Below, piece after piece: positions 7,303 to 13,536 of a stretch of 13,536 bases of DNA. How positions within the stretch are numbered: position 1 is the first letter of the stretch; each line of letters begins with the position of its first letter. Made by a program: the position numbers and the translations under genes. The notes below the pieces were generated by a model. The model made no database searches and was not told the origin of the DNA. It saw only the letters and a program-made list of their open reading frames with translations. Origin of the DNA: an uncultured Oxalobacteraceae bacterium (GTDB lineage: Bacteria; Pseudomonadota; Gammaproteobacteria; Burkholderiales; Burkholderiaceae); contig CAMLFK010000126.1 in assembly GCA_946479255.1 (NCBI GenBank), forward strand, positions 1 to 13,536, read 5' to 3'.

Positions 7303-8433
7303 ATGAGGACAACGAGGACACCGCGTTTTTTGCTGCCGCTCGCAGTGAGCATGCTGTGCGCAGGGCCCGTCGCGGCGCAGGCGAACAAGGCCTTTGAACC
7401 GGGCGCACTCTGGCCGGACTACAAAGGCATCCATATCAACGCCCATGGCGGCGGCATCCTCGAGCACGAAGGCGTGTATTACTGGTTCGGCGAGCATAAA
7501 GTCGAAGGCGATGCCGGCAACCGCGCGCAGGTCGGCGTGCATGTGTACAGCTCGCGCAATCTCCTCGATTGGCGCGACGAAGGCATCGCGCTGGCGGTGA
7601 GCGACGATCCGGACAGCGATATCGTCAAAGATTCGATCATCGAACGCCCCAAGGTCATCTACAACCCAAGGACGCGCAAATTCGTCATGTGGTTCCACCT
7701 GGAGTTGAAGGGCCAGGGCTACAAGGCGGCGCGTTCGGGCGTGGCGGTGGCCGACAAGGTGACCGGGCCGTATGCCTACCAGGGGTCCTTGCGCCCCAAT
7801 GCCGGCGCCTGGCCGGTCAATGTCGCCGACGATCAGAAGGACCCGGCCACCAGCGTGCTCGCGCGCGACCACAAAACCGGGCAGATGGCGCGCGACATGA
7901 GCTTGTTCGTGGACGACGACGGCAAGGCCTACCACCTGTACGCATCGGAAGAGAACCGCACCCTGCACATCTCGCGCCTGTCCCCGGACTTCCTGCGGCC
8001 CGCGGGCGAATACGCGCGCATGATGCCGTTTGGCGACGATGAAGCGCCGGCCATCTTCAAGCGCGAGGGCAAGTACTACCTGGTGACCTCCGGGCTGACC
8101 GGGTGGAAGCCGAATCCCGCCAAGTCCTATGTGGCCAGCCACATCTTCGGCCCCTGGTCGGCACTGGGCAATCCCGTGCGCGGCACGCTTGATCAGGCCA
8201 GCATCACTTTCGGCGGACAGTCGACCCATGCCATCGCGCTCCAGCGCAAGGGCTGCGAGCGGCACATTCTGATGCTCGACATCTGGCGCCCCAAGAATGC
8301 CATCGACGGGCGCCATGCCTGGCTGCCCATCGAATGGGAGGATGGCAAACCGGTGCTCCGCTGGCGCGAGCGCTGGACCCTGGCCGATCTCGATGCCCTG
8401 CCCTGCCCTCGCGCGATCGCGCCCGGCAAGTAG
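7303..8433 (+). CDS. Exported GH43 glycosidase, exo-beta-1,3-galactanase-like (GH43_24 type)
   Basis: A 376-aa secreted glycoside hydrolase of the five-bladed beta-propeller family GH43. The signal peptide covers about residues 1-26 (PVAAQA). Family signs in order: HINAHGGGIL at 44-53, YYWFGEH at 59-65, ERPKVIYN at 114-121, a DDDGKAY segment near 204, EAP at 247-249 (probable catalytic acid Glu247), FGGQSTH at 303-309, and a C-terminal RHAWLPIEW. This set matches the galactan exo-1,3-beta-galactosidase group, where Glu is the acid and Gln the unusual base; Gln306 is the likely counterpart. The usual N-terminal catalytic Asp of GH43 is absent. Predicted role: releasing galactose from the beta-1,3-galactan backbone of arabinogalactan. 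A related subfamily such as GH43_34 (arabinofuranosidase) is the main alternative. A GTG at 7291 is in frame, but ATG 7303 has GGGGG five bases before it. Confidence 0.85.
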   Translation: MRTTRTPRFLLPLAVSMLCAGPVAAQANKAFEPGALWPDYKGIHINAHGGGILEHEGVYYWFGEHKVEGDAGNRAQVGVHVYSSRNLLDWRDEGIALAVSDDPDSDIVKDSIIERPKVIYNPRTRKFVMWFHLELKGQGYKAARSGVAVADKVTGPYAYQGSLRPNAGAWPVNVADDQKDPATSVLARDHKTGQMARDMSLFVDDDGKAYHLYASEENRTLHISRLSPDFLRPAGEYARMMPFGDDEAPAIFKREGKYYLVTSGLTGWKPNPAKSYVASHIFGPWSALGNPVRGTLDQASITFGGQSTHAIALQRKGCERHILMLDIWRPKNAIDGRHAWLPIEWEDGKPVLRWRERWTLADLDALPCPRAIAPGK

Positions 8434-8471
8434 GCGACGGGGTCCATCATGGCGGCCACGCATGCACAAAC

Positions 8472-8485
8472 TGATATCGATAACG
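8472..8485 (+). promoter_or_regulatory. Operator-like palindrome, distal site before the receptor gene
   Basis: TGATATCGATAACG carries the same ATCGAT core and GATAAC half-site as the other class members. It is centred 123 bases upstream of the site at 8595, before the promoter, and could act as an auxiliary operator for looping. Confidence 0.5.
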
Positions 8486-8557
8486 GGATGACACCGCAAC
8501 CAATGTCGCGTGCAGGCGACAACCGCCACCCTGGTTCGAATTTTGCCAAAATTTTAC

Positions 8558-8585
8558 TAGACAGATGCTCGATAGTGCATATAAT
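8558..8585 (+). promoter_or_regulatory. Sigma-70 promoter for the TonB receptor gene
   Basis: A -35 box TAGACA (8558-8563, five of six consensus bases) and a perfect -10 box TATAAT (8580-8585) are separated by 16 bases. Transcription should start near 8592, immediately before the operator at 8595, which is a classic repressor-blocked arrangement. The leader to the receptor start would be about 230 bases. Confidence 0.75.
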
Positions 8586-8594
8586 CAACTTGTT

Positions 8595-8608
8595 TGTTAT
8601 CGATACCG
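8595..8608 (+). promoter_or_regulatory. LacI-family operator overlapping the receptor promoter start region
   Basis: TGTTATCGATACCG is a CpG-centred imperfect palindrome beginning nine bases after the -10 box. The same 14 bases recur at 8728, and 13 of them occur before the lyase gene on the other strand. Confidence 0.75.
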
Positions 8609-8661
8609 GAAACGCGGCGCAACACGAAAAAAGCCGGGTGGCGCGGCGGGGACATCGGCAG

Positions 8662-8714
8662 CATGCAATCGTTTCTGGCCACATTTGCTGGTGGACAGCT
8701 TAAATGATTGCATG
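8662..8714 (+). repeat. Long imperfect hairpin in the receptor mRNA leader
   Basis: Outer arms CATGCAATCGTTT (8662-8674) and AAATGATTGCATG (8702-8714) pair at 12 of 13 positions as DNA and at all 13 in RNA, with one G-U. Inside, CTGGCCAC (8675-8682) pairs with GTGGACAG (8691-8698) with one mismatch, leaving an 8-base loop and a 3-base bulge. No T-run follows, so it is not an intrinsic terminator. It lies between two operator copies. Confidence 0.6.
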
Positions 8715-8727
8715 ATGTACATGAGAA

Positions 8728-8741
8728 TGTTATCGATACCG
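8728..8741 (+). promoter_or_regulatory. LacI-family operator, downstream copy
   Basis: TGTTATCGATACCG is identical over 14 bases to the site at 8595, and the next two bases (GA) also match. It is 133 bases downstream, inside the predicted transcribed leader. It may be an auxiliary operator or roadblock, or it may serve a second weak promoter that I could not define. Confidence 0.7.
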
Positions 8742-8774
8742 GATTCGCGGCTTAGCGAGTTTGAAGGAGTCTGG

Positions 8775-8801
8775 ATGGCCCGCGCGGCTGCCCATTTATA
8801 A
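8775..8801 (+). CDS. Candidate 8-codon leader peptide before the receptor gene
   Basis: A very short ORF encoding MARAAAHL has a strong Shine-Dalgarno, AAGGAG at 8764-8769, five bases before its ATG. It stops at 8801, 23 bases before the receptor ATG. The ribosome site is better than that of the receptor itself. The ORF could feed ribosomes to the receptor start or serve as a translated leader. Composition alone shows no attenuation-type run of one codon, although Ala is frequent. It may be chance. Confidence 0.35.
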   Translation: MARAAAHL

Positions 8802-8824
8802 ATTTACAAATAAGAGACGAAGTT

Positions 8825-11785
8825 ATGGACAAGAAACTCAAGTTATCCCTGAACCTCACCGGCATCGCCCTCGCGGTCAGCCAGGCATTTGCCCCATGCG
8901 CCGTGGCGCAGGAAGCCGAACCTACGGTCGTCGTCGTGAGCGGCATACGCGCCAGCGCGCAGTCGTCGGTGTCGATCAAGAAAAACGCCATGGAAGTGGT
9001 CGACTCCATCACCGCCGAAGACATCGGCAAGCTGCCCGATCCGAACGTGTCCGAAACGCTGACCCGCATTCCCGGCGTCCAGGGCTTCCGCTATGGCGGC
9101 GAGGGCGCGTCCCCGGCCGGCGCCGGTTCCGGACTGACCATCCGCGGCATGTCCAACCAGACCGCTTCGCACGTGAATGGCCGCACCTTCTTCACCGCCG
9201 GCAGCCGCGAATTCAACGTCGAGGGCGCCATTCCCGGCATGGTTGCCGGCCTGGATGTCTACAAAAATCCGTCCGCCGAGCACATCGAAGGCGGTATCGG
9301 CGGCCTGATCAATGTACGCACCCGCAAGCCGAGCGATTTCAAGAAGTTCACCGCAGCGCTGAGCGGCAACCTCCTGTACAACGACCTGGAGAAGCAAACC
9401 AAGCCGGAGCTGTTCGGCCTGGTCGCCAACCGCTTCGACCTGGGTGGCGGCTCGCATATCGGTGTCATGGCCGCGATCGCCTACCAGAAGAGCGCGAACC
9501 GTGCGGACAACACGGGGGCCGGCCGCACTCCGGACTATAAACGCATGGTGCGCGGCGACAGCGCCGAATATGCCACCCTGGCCGCCGCCAACCCCACCAA
9601 TGCGGTGAACCGGCCGATGAGCTCCTATGTCGGCCGCAAGGACGTCACCTACCTGGCACCCGTGGCGACGCTCGCCCAGACGGACACGGTCGGGGCCGCC
9701 ATGCCGAACACGGCAGGCCTGAACGCCGACCAGATCAGCAACATCATCGCCACCGGGACCCTCTCCCCGAACGTGCAGTTGGAAACCATCCTGCGCGAGC
9801 GCAAAGGCTTGAACCTGGGCGCCGATTACCGCGTGGACAACACCCTGCGTTTCTACGTGGAAGCTAACTACGCCAGCTACCTGTACAACCAGAATTACCG
9901 CTTCCTGAACGTCGAACAGGGCGCCAACGTGCGCGACCTGCAGCTGGCGCCGTTTACGATCACCGAAGACATGGCCAACCGCAACTACAACGGCGGCAGC
10001 AACGACGTGGTGACGACCCAGCGCGCGGTGGGCGGCACTTTCATGAACTCGATTGTCCGTCCATTCGGCGGCGATGAGCACACCCCGTTTGAGACCTGGA
10101 CCACTGCCACCGGCGTGGAATGGAACCCGACCCCGGCGCTCTCGCTCAAGGGCGACGTGGCCTACCTCAGTTCCACCAAAAGGCAGGACAACCGCAGGGT
10201 CGAGATGGTCAGCGTGAACGGCTTGGCGTGGGATGTGGCGCGCCAGGCCGACGTGGACCCGCACCGGGTCTCGTTCAGCGGTCCGAGCCTGTCCGATCCG
10301 AAGAACTTTGTCTTTAACCAGTACGTGCCCCAAACTCTCCAGGACTGGAAGGACGACGGCCTCGCCACGGCGCTCGATGGCGCCTACTCCCTCGATAGCG
10401 GATGGTTCACCCGGGTGAAATTCGGTACCCGCTACGCGCAACAGAAAAGCCTGTTCCGCTGGTTACAGATTTTTGGCAACCGTCCCCTGACAGCCGATGG
10501 CAAGCCGCTGGCTGCCGACCAGTCGAACGGGATCAACGTCTCCACCAAGGCCGGCCAGACCGAATTGGCGCCGAACAACTATATGAACGGCACGGCCGGC
10601 TACACCGGCGGCTTCGTGCAGTACCAGCCGGACGCCTTGCTGGGCAACCAGATCAACGACCAGTTCCCACTGGCCGGCAAGCCGCGCGAGGACAGCTATG
10701 CGGAAGCCTTGGATGCCCGCCGCAACTTCAAAGAGAAGACCTTGGCCGGCTATGTCTCGGCCGAGTTCTCGGCGCTGGACGAGCGCCTCAAGGGCTCGGT
10801 CGGGGTTCGCGTGGTGCGCACCGAGCTGACCGTCACGGCGCGGGCAAAAGACCCTAAAGGGGCCGTGGTCGAGAATACCAGGACGACCTCGTACACCAAC
10901 GCGCTGCCCTCGTTGAATGCGACCTATGATCTGGCCAAGGATGTCATGGTGCGCTTCGGCTACGGTCGCGGCATGACGCGCCCCCTGCCGGGCGACCTGA
11001 ACCCCTTCGTGTCGGGGAACACGAGCAATGGCACGGGCGACGAGGGCAACCCGAACCTGAAGCCGCAAGTGGCCGACTCCTTCGACCTGTCGCTCGAGCG
11101 CTACTTCAGCCCTACCAACTATGTGGCCGTCGCCTTATTCGACAAAGAGATCAAGGGCTTCTTTAACAAAGTGCTCGATTGCCGCACACTGCCTAGCCAC
11201 ATTGCGCCCGCCTACAGCGGCACGCCGGAGAATAGCTGCGATAATGGCCAGTACATGGTCGGGCGTACGGTCAATGGCGAGGGCGGTTTTGTGCGGGGCG
11301 TGGAATTGTCCGGCCAATGGTTCTTCGATAAACAGACCAACTGGCTGAAGAACTTCGGCGTGGCCGGTTCGTACACCTACGTCGACACCAGCAACCCGGT
11401 CAACGCCGGTACCACCGCGGTGCAGAAGATCATTGTCACCCCGATGGGGTTCACGTCGAAGAACGCCACGAGCGCGTCGTTCATGTACGAAGACAAGACC
11501 GTCTCGGCACGCCTGGTTTACACCTGGCGCTCGTCGCAGGCGCTCAATTCAGTCAACGGGTCCTCGCCGTTATTCAGCAGCTATGTCAAGGCGTATGCCA
11601 ACATCGATGCCTCGTTCAACTACAACATCGACGACCACATGACCCTGTCGGCCAGCGCCTCGAACCTGACCAATTCGTCAACGAATCGCTACCTCGGTCA
11701 AGCACTGACCCGCGAGACCGAGCTGCAGAACCAGGCCTTTGTCAACGGACGTATCTTCCGGCTGGGCTTGCGCTACAAGTTCTAA
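8825..11785 (+). CDS. TonB-dependent outer-membrane receptor (Xanthomonas/Caulobacter type)
   Basis: A 986-aa outer-membrane active transporter, the expected size for TIGR01782-type receptors for oligosaccharides. The signal peptide is about 1-29 (AVAQ). A likely TonB-contacting segment PTVVVVSG lies at 33-40. The plug domain runs about 43-170 (SITAEDIGKLPDPNVSETL, RIPGVQG, LTIRGM, GGLINVRT). The beta-barrel fills the rest and ends in the aromatic YKF expected for outer-membrane insertion. Two Cys in a late loop (VLDCRT and NSCDNG) may form a disulfide. Import would be energised by TonB-ExbB-ExbD, which are not in the window. Genes for GH43 and GH51 enzymes on either side indicate arabinogalactan-type oligosaccharides as cargo (inference). 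It has its own promoter and operators, starts with ATG after a weak GAGACGA, and is followed by a terminator. No SusD-like partner is present, as usual for proteobacteria. Confidence 0.95.
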   Translation: MDKKLKLSLNLTGIALAVSQAFAPCAVAQEAEPTVVVVSGIRASAQSSVSIKKNAMEVVDSITAEDIGKLPDPNVSETLTRIPGVQGFRYGGEGASPAGAGSGLTIRGMSNQTASHVNGRTFFTAGSREFNVEGAIPGMVAGLDVYKNPSAEHIEGGIGGLINVRTRKPSDFKKFTAALSGNLLYNDLEKQTKPELFGLVANRFDLGGGSHIGVMAAIAYQKSANRADNTGAGRTPDYKRMVRGDSAEYATLAAANPTNAVNRPMSSYVGRKDVTYLAPVATLAQTDTVGAAMPNTAGLNADQISNIIATGTLSPNVQLETILRERKGLNLGADYRVDNTLRFYVEANYASYLYNQNYRFLNVEQGANVRDLQLAPFTITEDMANRNYNGGSNDVVTTQRAVGGTFMNSIVRPFGGDEHTPFETWTTATGVEWNPTPALSLKGDVAYLSSTKRQDNRRVEMVSVNGLAWDVARQADVDPHRVSFSGPSLSDPKNFVFNQYVPQTLQDWKDDGLATALDGAYSLDSGWFTRVKFGTRYAQQKSLFRWLQIFGNRPLTADGKPLAADQSNGINVSTKAGQTELAPNNYMNGTAGYTGGFVQYQPDALLGNQINDQFPLAGKPREDSYAEALDARRNFKEKTLAGYVSAEFSALDERLKGSVGVRVVRTELTVTARAKDPKGAVVENTRTTSYTNALPSLNATYDLAKDVMVRFGYGRGMTRPLPGDLNPFVSGNTSNGTGDEGNPNLKPQVADSFDLSLERYFSPTNYVAVALFDKEIKGFFNKVLDCRTLPSHIAPAYSGTPENSCDNGQYMVGRTVNGEGGFVRGVELSGQWFFDKQTNWLKNFGVAGSYTYVDTSNPVNAGTTAVQKIIVTPMGFTSKNATSASFMYEDKTVSARLVYTWRSSQALNSVNGSSPLFSSYVKAYANIDASFNYNIDDHMTLSASASNLTNSSTNRYLGQALTRETELQNQAFVNGRIFRLGLRYKF

Positions 11786-11806
11786 GCTAAGTTAAGAATG
11801 GCCCCG

Positions 11807-11841
11807 ACCGTCCCCGTGCCTTTGGCACCGGGACGGTTTTT
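11807..11841 (+). terminator. Intrinsic terminator after the receptor gene
   Basis: Arms at 11807-11820 and 11824-11837 (ACCGTCCC... / ...GGGACGGT) pair with one mismatch around a TTT loop and run into TTTTT at 11837-11841. It lies 21 bases after the receptor stop and 49 before the first GH51 start, so GH51 expression needs read-through or its own promoter. Confidence 0.85.
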
Positions 11842-11849
11842 CCAGTAAT

Positions 11850-11877
11850 AGACCAAGTAAACCAGACCAAGTAAAAC
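11850..11877 (+). repeat. 14-base direct tandem repeat before the GH51 gene
   Basis: Two adjacent copies, AGACCAAGTAAACC and AGACCAAGTAAAAC, differ at one position. They lie between the terminator and the ribosome site of the GH51 gene. The second copy ends at the AAGAGGA Shine-Dalgarno, so the repeat may be replication slippage or a small regulatory element. Confidence 0.6.
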
Positions 11878-11890
11878 AAGAGGACTGCCT

Positions 11891-13207
11891 GTGAAGTACA
11901 TCCACCTTCCCGTCATGGCCGCCGGCCTGCTCGTGGCAGCATCGGCCTGGGCCGCGCAAGCGGTCGACGTGACGATCGACGCGATGCGCCCGGGACCGGT
12001 GATCAGCAAGCACCTGTACGGCCAGGCCGCCGGCAATGGCGGTGCCATGTGGGTCGGCCCCACATCGGCCATCCCCAACGTCAAAGGCTGGCGCAAGGAC
12101 GCGGTCGCAGCGCTGAAGGACTTGCGCACCCCGGTAATGAGCTGGCCCGGCGCCTGCCAGGCCGACACCTACAACTGGCGCGACGGTATCGGCGCAGGCC
12201 GCAAGGACGTCGGCACCCATGAATTTTTCAGCCTGGTCGAACTCCTCGGCGCCGAGGCGCAGGTCAACGGCAATGTCGGCACCGGCTCGGCGCGCGAAGC
12301 GGCCGAGTGGGTCGAATACCTGCTCGAAGAAGGCGGCTCGACGCTGGCGAAATTGCGGGCCAGGAATGGCCACGCACAGCCATTCAAAGTCACCTATTTC
12401 GGCGTCGGCAACGCGCCCTGGGGCTGCGGCGGCAACATGACGCCGCAGTACTATACCGACCTGTACAACCAGTACGCGGTCTTCATCCGCGGAAAGGCCA
12501 GCAAGCCGCCCAAGCTCATCGCCAGCGGCAACGACGTCCAATGGACCGATGAGCTCAGTACCAAAAAACGCATCCGCGACTACCGCGACAGCATCAGCGT
12601 GCATGATTCCCCCGCGGCCATCGCCGGCCATATCGCCAAGCTCGACAAGAACGATCCGGCCAACAAGATCTCGCTCGTGATGGGCGAGTGGGGAGCGCGG
12701 GACGGAAATACGCTGGGCGACGCCATCACCGCCGCCCTGCACTTCCACGCCTTCCATGCCCATGCCGGCCGCCTCGCCATGGCCACCACGGCGCAGGCGA
12801 TGATCCAGGCCGAAGGCCGCACAATCGTCCTGACGCCGTCGTATCACGCCTTCAGGATGCACCTGCCCTTTCAGGAAGCGAGCTCGCTGCCGGTCAGGCT
12901 CGGCGATAATCCGGGCGGAACAGTGAGTGCGTCGGCGGCGCGCGCCAGGGACGGCAAGCTCTATCTGTCGCTCGTGAACACCAATCCAAACGAAGCGGTG
13001 CCGGTGGCGATCGGCGTGGCCGGTGGCGCTGCCAGGGCCGCCAGCGGCAGCATGCTGACGGCCGGCGCCATGGATGCGCGTAACAGCGCTGGGTCGCCCA
13101 AGGCAGTGGCGCCGACGCCTGTGGTGACGCGCGCTGAACAGGGCAAGCTGCGCCTGACGCTGGCGCCCAAATCGGTCACCGTATTGGCGATCGACGCTGT
13201 TCAGTAA
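11891..13207 (+). CDS. Secreted GH51-like protein lacking the catalytic acid/base (probable pseudoenzyme)
   Basis: A 438-aa exported relative of GH51 alpha-L-arabinofuranosidases; the signal peptide is about 1-22. The GTG start has AAGAGGA six bases upstream. The (beta/alpha)8 scaffold is recognisable: GWRKD, WPGA...YNWRDGIG at 85-101, WGCGGNM at 177-183, GEWG at 265-268, LTPSYHAF at 314-321, then a C-terminal beta domain. Active-site losses against the family: GNE(N/S)W is GNAPW, so the acid/base Glu is Ala175; QF.EH is QAAGN, with about five residues missing; the RWPGG Arg is Ser84; the HYY stretch is HDS, followed by a gap of roughly 45 residues; and the NVLQ segment is missing. Only the nucleophile Glu (Glu266) appears kept. 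The ORF is uninterrupted and coding-like. It is 12 bases before an intact paralogue, probably co-transcribed. Hydrolysis by the normal mechanism is not expected; a binding or altered role is possible. Confidence 0.85.
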   Translation: MKYIHLPVMAAGLLVAASAWAAQAVDVTIDAMRPGPVISKHLYGQAAGNGGAMWVGPTSAIPNVKGWRKDAVAALKDLRTPVMSWPGACQADTYNWRDGIGAGRKDVGTHEFFSLVELLGAEAQVNGNVGTGSAREAAEWVEYLLEEGGSTLAKLRARNGHAQPFKVTYFGVGNAPWGCGGNMTPQYYTDLYNQYAVFIRGKASKPPKLIASGNDVQWTDELSTKKRIRDYRDSISVHDSPAAIAGHIAKLDKNDPANKISLVMGEWGARDGNTLGDAITAALHFHAFHAHAGRLAMATTAQAMIQAEGRTIVLTPSYHAFRMHLPFQEASSLPVRLGDNPGGTVSASAARARDGKLYLSLVNTNPNEAVPVAIGVAGGAARAASGSMLTAGAMDARNSAGSPKAVAPTPVVTRAEQGKLRLTLAPKSVTVLAIDAVQ

Positions 13208-13219
13208 AAAAGGCAACTC

Positions 13220-13536
13220 ATGAAATCAATCAAGCGTGCCCTGTGCTGCCTCGGTCTGCTCGCGGTGCAAGCCGCCTATGCGGCTCCCGAAGTGCTCGTC
13301 ACTGTCGATCCGGCCAGGCCTGGACCGGTCATCAATAAAAACATCTACGGCCAGTTTGTCGAGCATCTCGGCACCGGTGTGTATGGCGGCATGTGGGTCG
13401 GCCCCGAGTCGACCATCCCCAGCATCAAGGGCTGGCGCCGCGACGTGGTGGAAGCGCTCAAGGACCTGCACGTGCCGGTGGTGCGCTGGCCGGGCGGCTG
13501 CTTCGCCGACGAATACAACTGGCGCGACGGCATCGG
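13220..13536 (+). CDS. Secreted GH51 alpha-L-arabinofuranosidase, N-terminal part
   Basis: The first 105 complete codons of a gene that runs off the window. ATG 13220 has AAGG seven bases before it and follows the previous gene by 12 bases. The signal peptide is about residues 1-21 (QAAYA, then APEV). Seen: [10 protein letters not shown] at 43-52, containing the substrate-binding Glu known from family members; a GWRRD motif; then [18 protein letters not shown], the usual start of the GH51 catalytic barrel. GH51 retaining enzymes remove alpha-L-arabinofuranosyl groups from arabinan, arabinoxylan or arabinogalactan. The catalytic Glu pair lies beyond the window, so activity is inferred from the intact N-terminal motifs. 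It is closely related to the preceding gene, so the two arose by tandem duplication. Confidence 0.88.
   Translation, partial: MKSIKRALCCLGLLAVQAAYAAPEVLVTVDPARPGPVINKNIYGQFVEHLGTGVYGGMWVGPESTIPSIKGWRRDVVEALKDLHVPVVRWPGGCFADEYNWRDGI

Noticed and set aside
7087..8529. 480-residue minus-strand open frame opposite regulator 2 and GH43
   Set aside because: It overlaps two well-supported genes and resembles no family; it is a product of high third-position GC.
8843..10441. 532-residue minus-strand open frame opposite the receptor gene
   Set aside because: It lies antisense to a firmly identified TonB receptor, has low-complexity Val/Gly/His-rich composition, and lacks any family signature.
11792..13216. 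474-residue minus-strand open frame opposite the first GH51 gene
   Set aside because: It is an antisense shadow; the plus frame has signal peptide, ribosome site and GH51 motifs.
1..13536. CRISPR arrays, insertion sequences, tRNA or rRNA genes
   Set aside because: No regularly spaced repeats, transposase motifs, terminal inverted repeats around a gene, or RNA gene patterns were seen.

Overview
The window is high-GC proteobacterial DNA. The closest fit is a betaproteobacterium of the Oxalobacteraceae (Massilia/Duganella type). This is judged from GC content, codon use, the Xanthomonas/Caulobacter-style TonB receptor and the spread of small LacI-regulated glycan loci in that group. It is inference; there is no rRNA or marker gene. 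The window is one polysaccharide-utilisation locus, most plausibly for an arabinose- and galactose-containing, uronate-decorated polymer such as type II arabinogalactan.

Layout. (1) Positions 2-355 (+) are the C-terminal end of a LacY-type sugar:H+ symporter. It converges, across a shared hairpin terminator, on (2) a 1400-residue exported polysaccharide-lyase-like protein at 421-4623 (-) with Ig-like and discoidin modules in tandem. (3) A LacI-family regulator at 4901-5935 (-) is divergent from (4) a second LacI-family regulator at 6242-7285 (+). That gene is followed after 17 bases by (5) an exported GH43 enzyme of the exo-beta-1,3-galactanase type at 7303-8433. (6) A 391-base leader region holds a strong promoter, three operator-like palindromes, a long hairpin and a mini-ORF. 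It precedes (7) a TonB-dependent receptor at 8825-11785, which ends at an intrinsic terminator. (8) Two tandem GH51 alpha-L-arabinofuranosidase paralogues follow. The first (11891-13207) has lost the catalytic acid/base and several binding residues. The second (13220 to window end, partial) has all the expected N-terminal active-site residues.

How it may work together (inference): the exported lyase, GH43 and GH51 proteins trim the polymer, the TonB receptor imports oligosaccharides across the outer membrane, and a LacY-like symporter takes products across the inner membrane. The two LacI proteins gate expression. A palindrome close to TGTTATCGATACC stands before the lyase gene (4794) and three times before the receptor gene (8472, 8595, 8728). 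A different AACGTT-centred palindrome occurs twice before the second regulator (6137, 6191), and a hybrid lies before the first regulator (6003). This suggests one regulon with two operator classes.

Most worth a second look: the active-site-stripped GH51 paralogue kept as an intact secreted ORF beside a normal copy, and the layered regulatory leader of the receptor gene.
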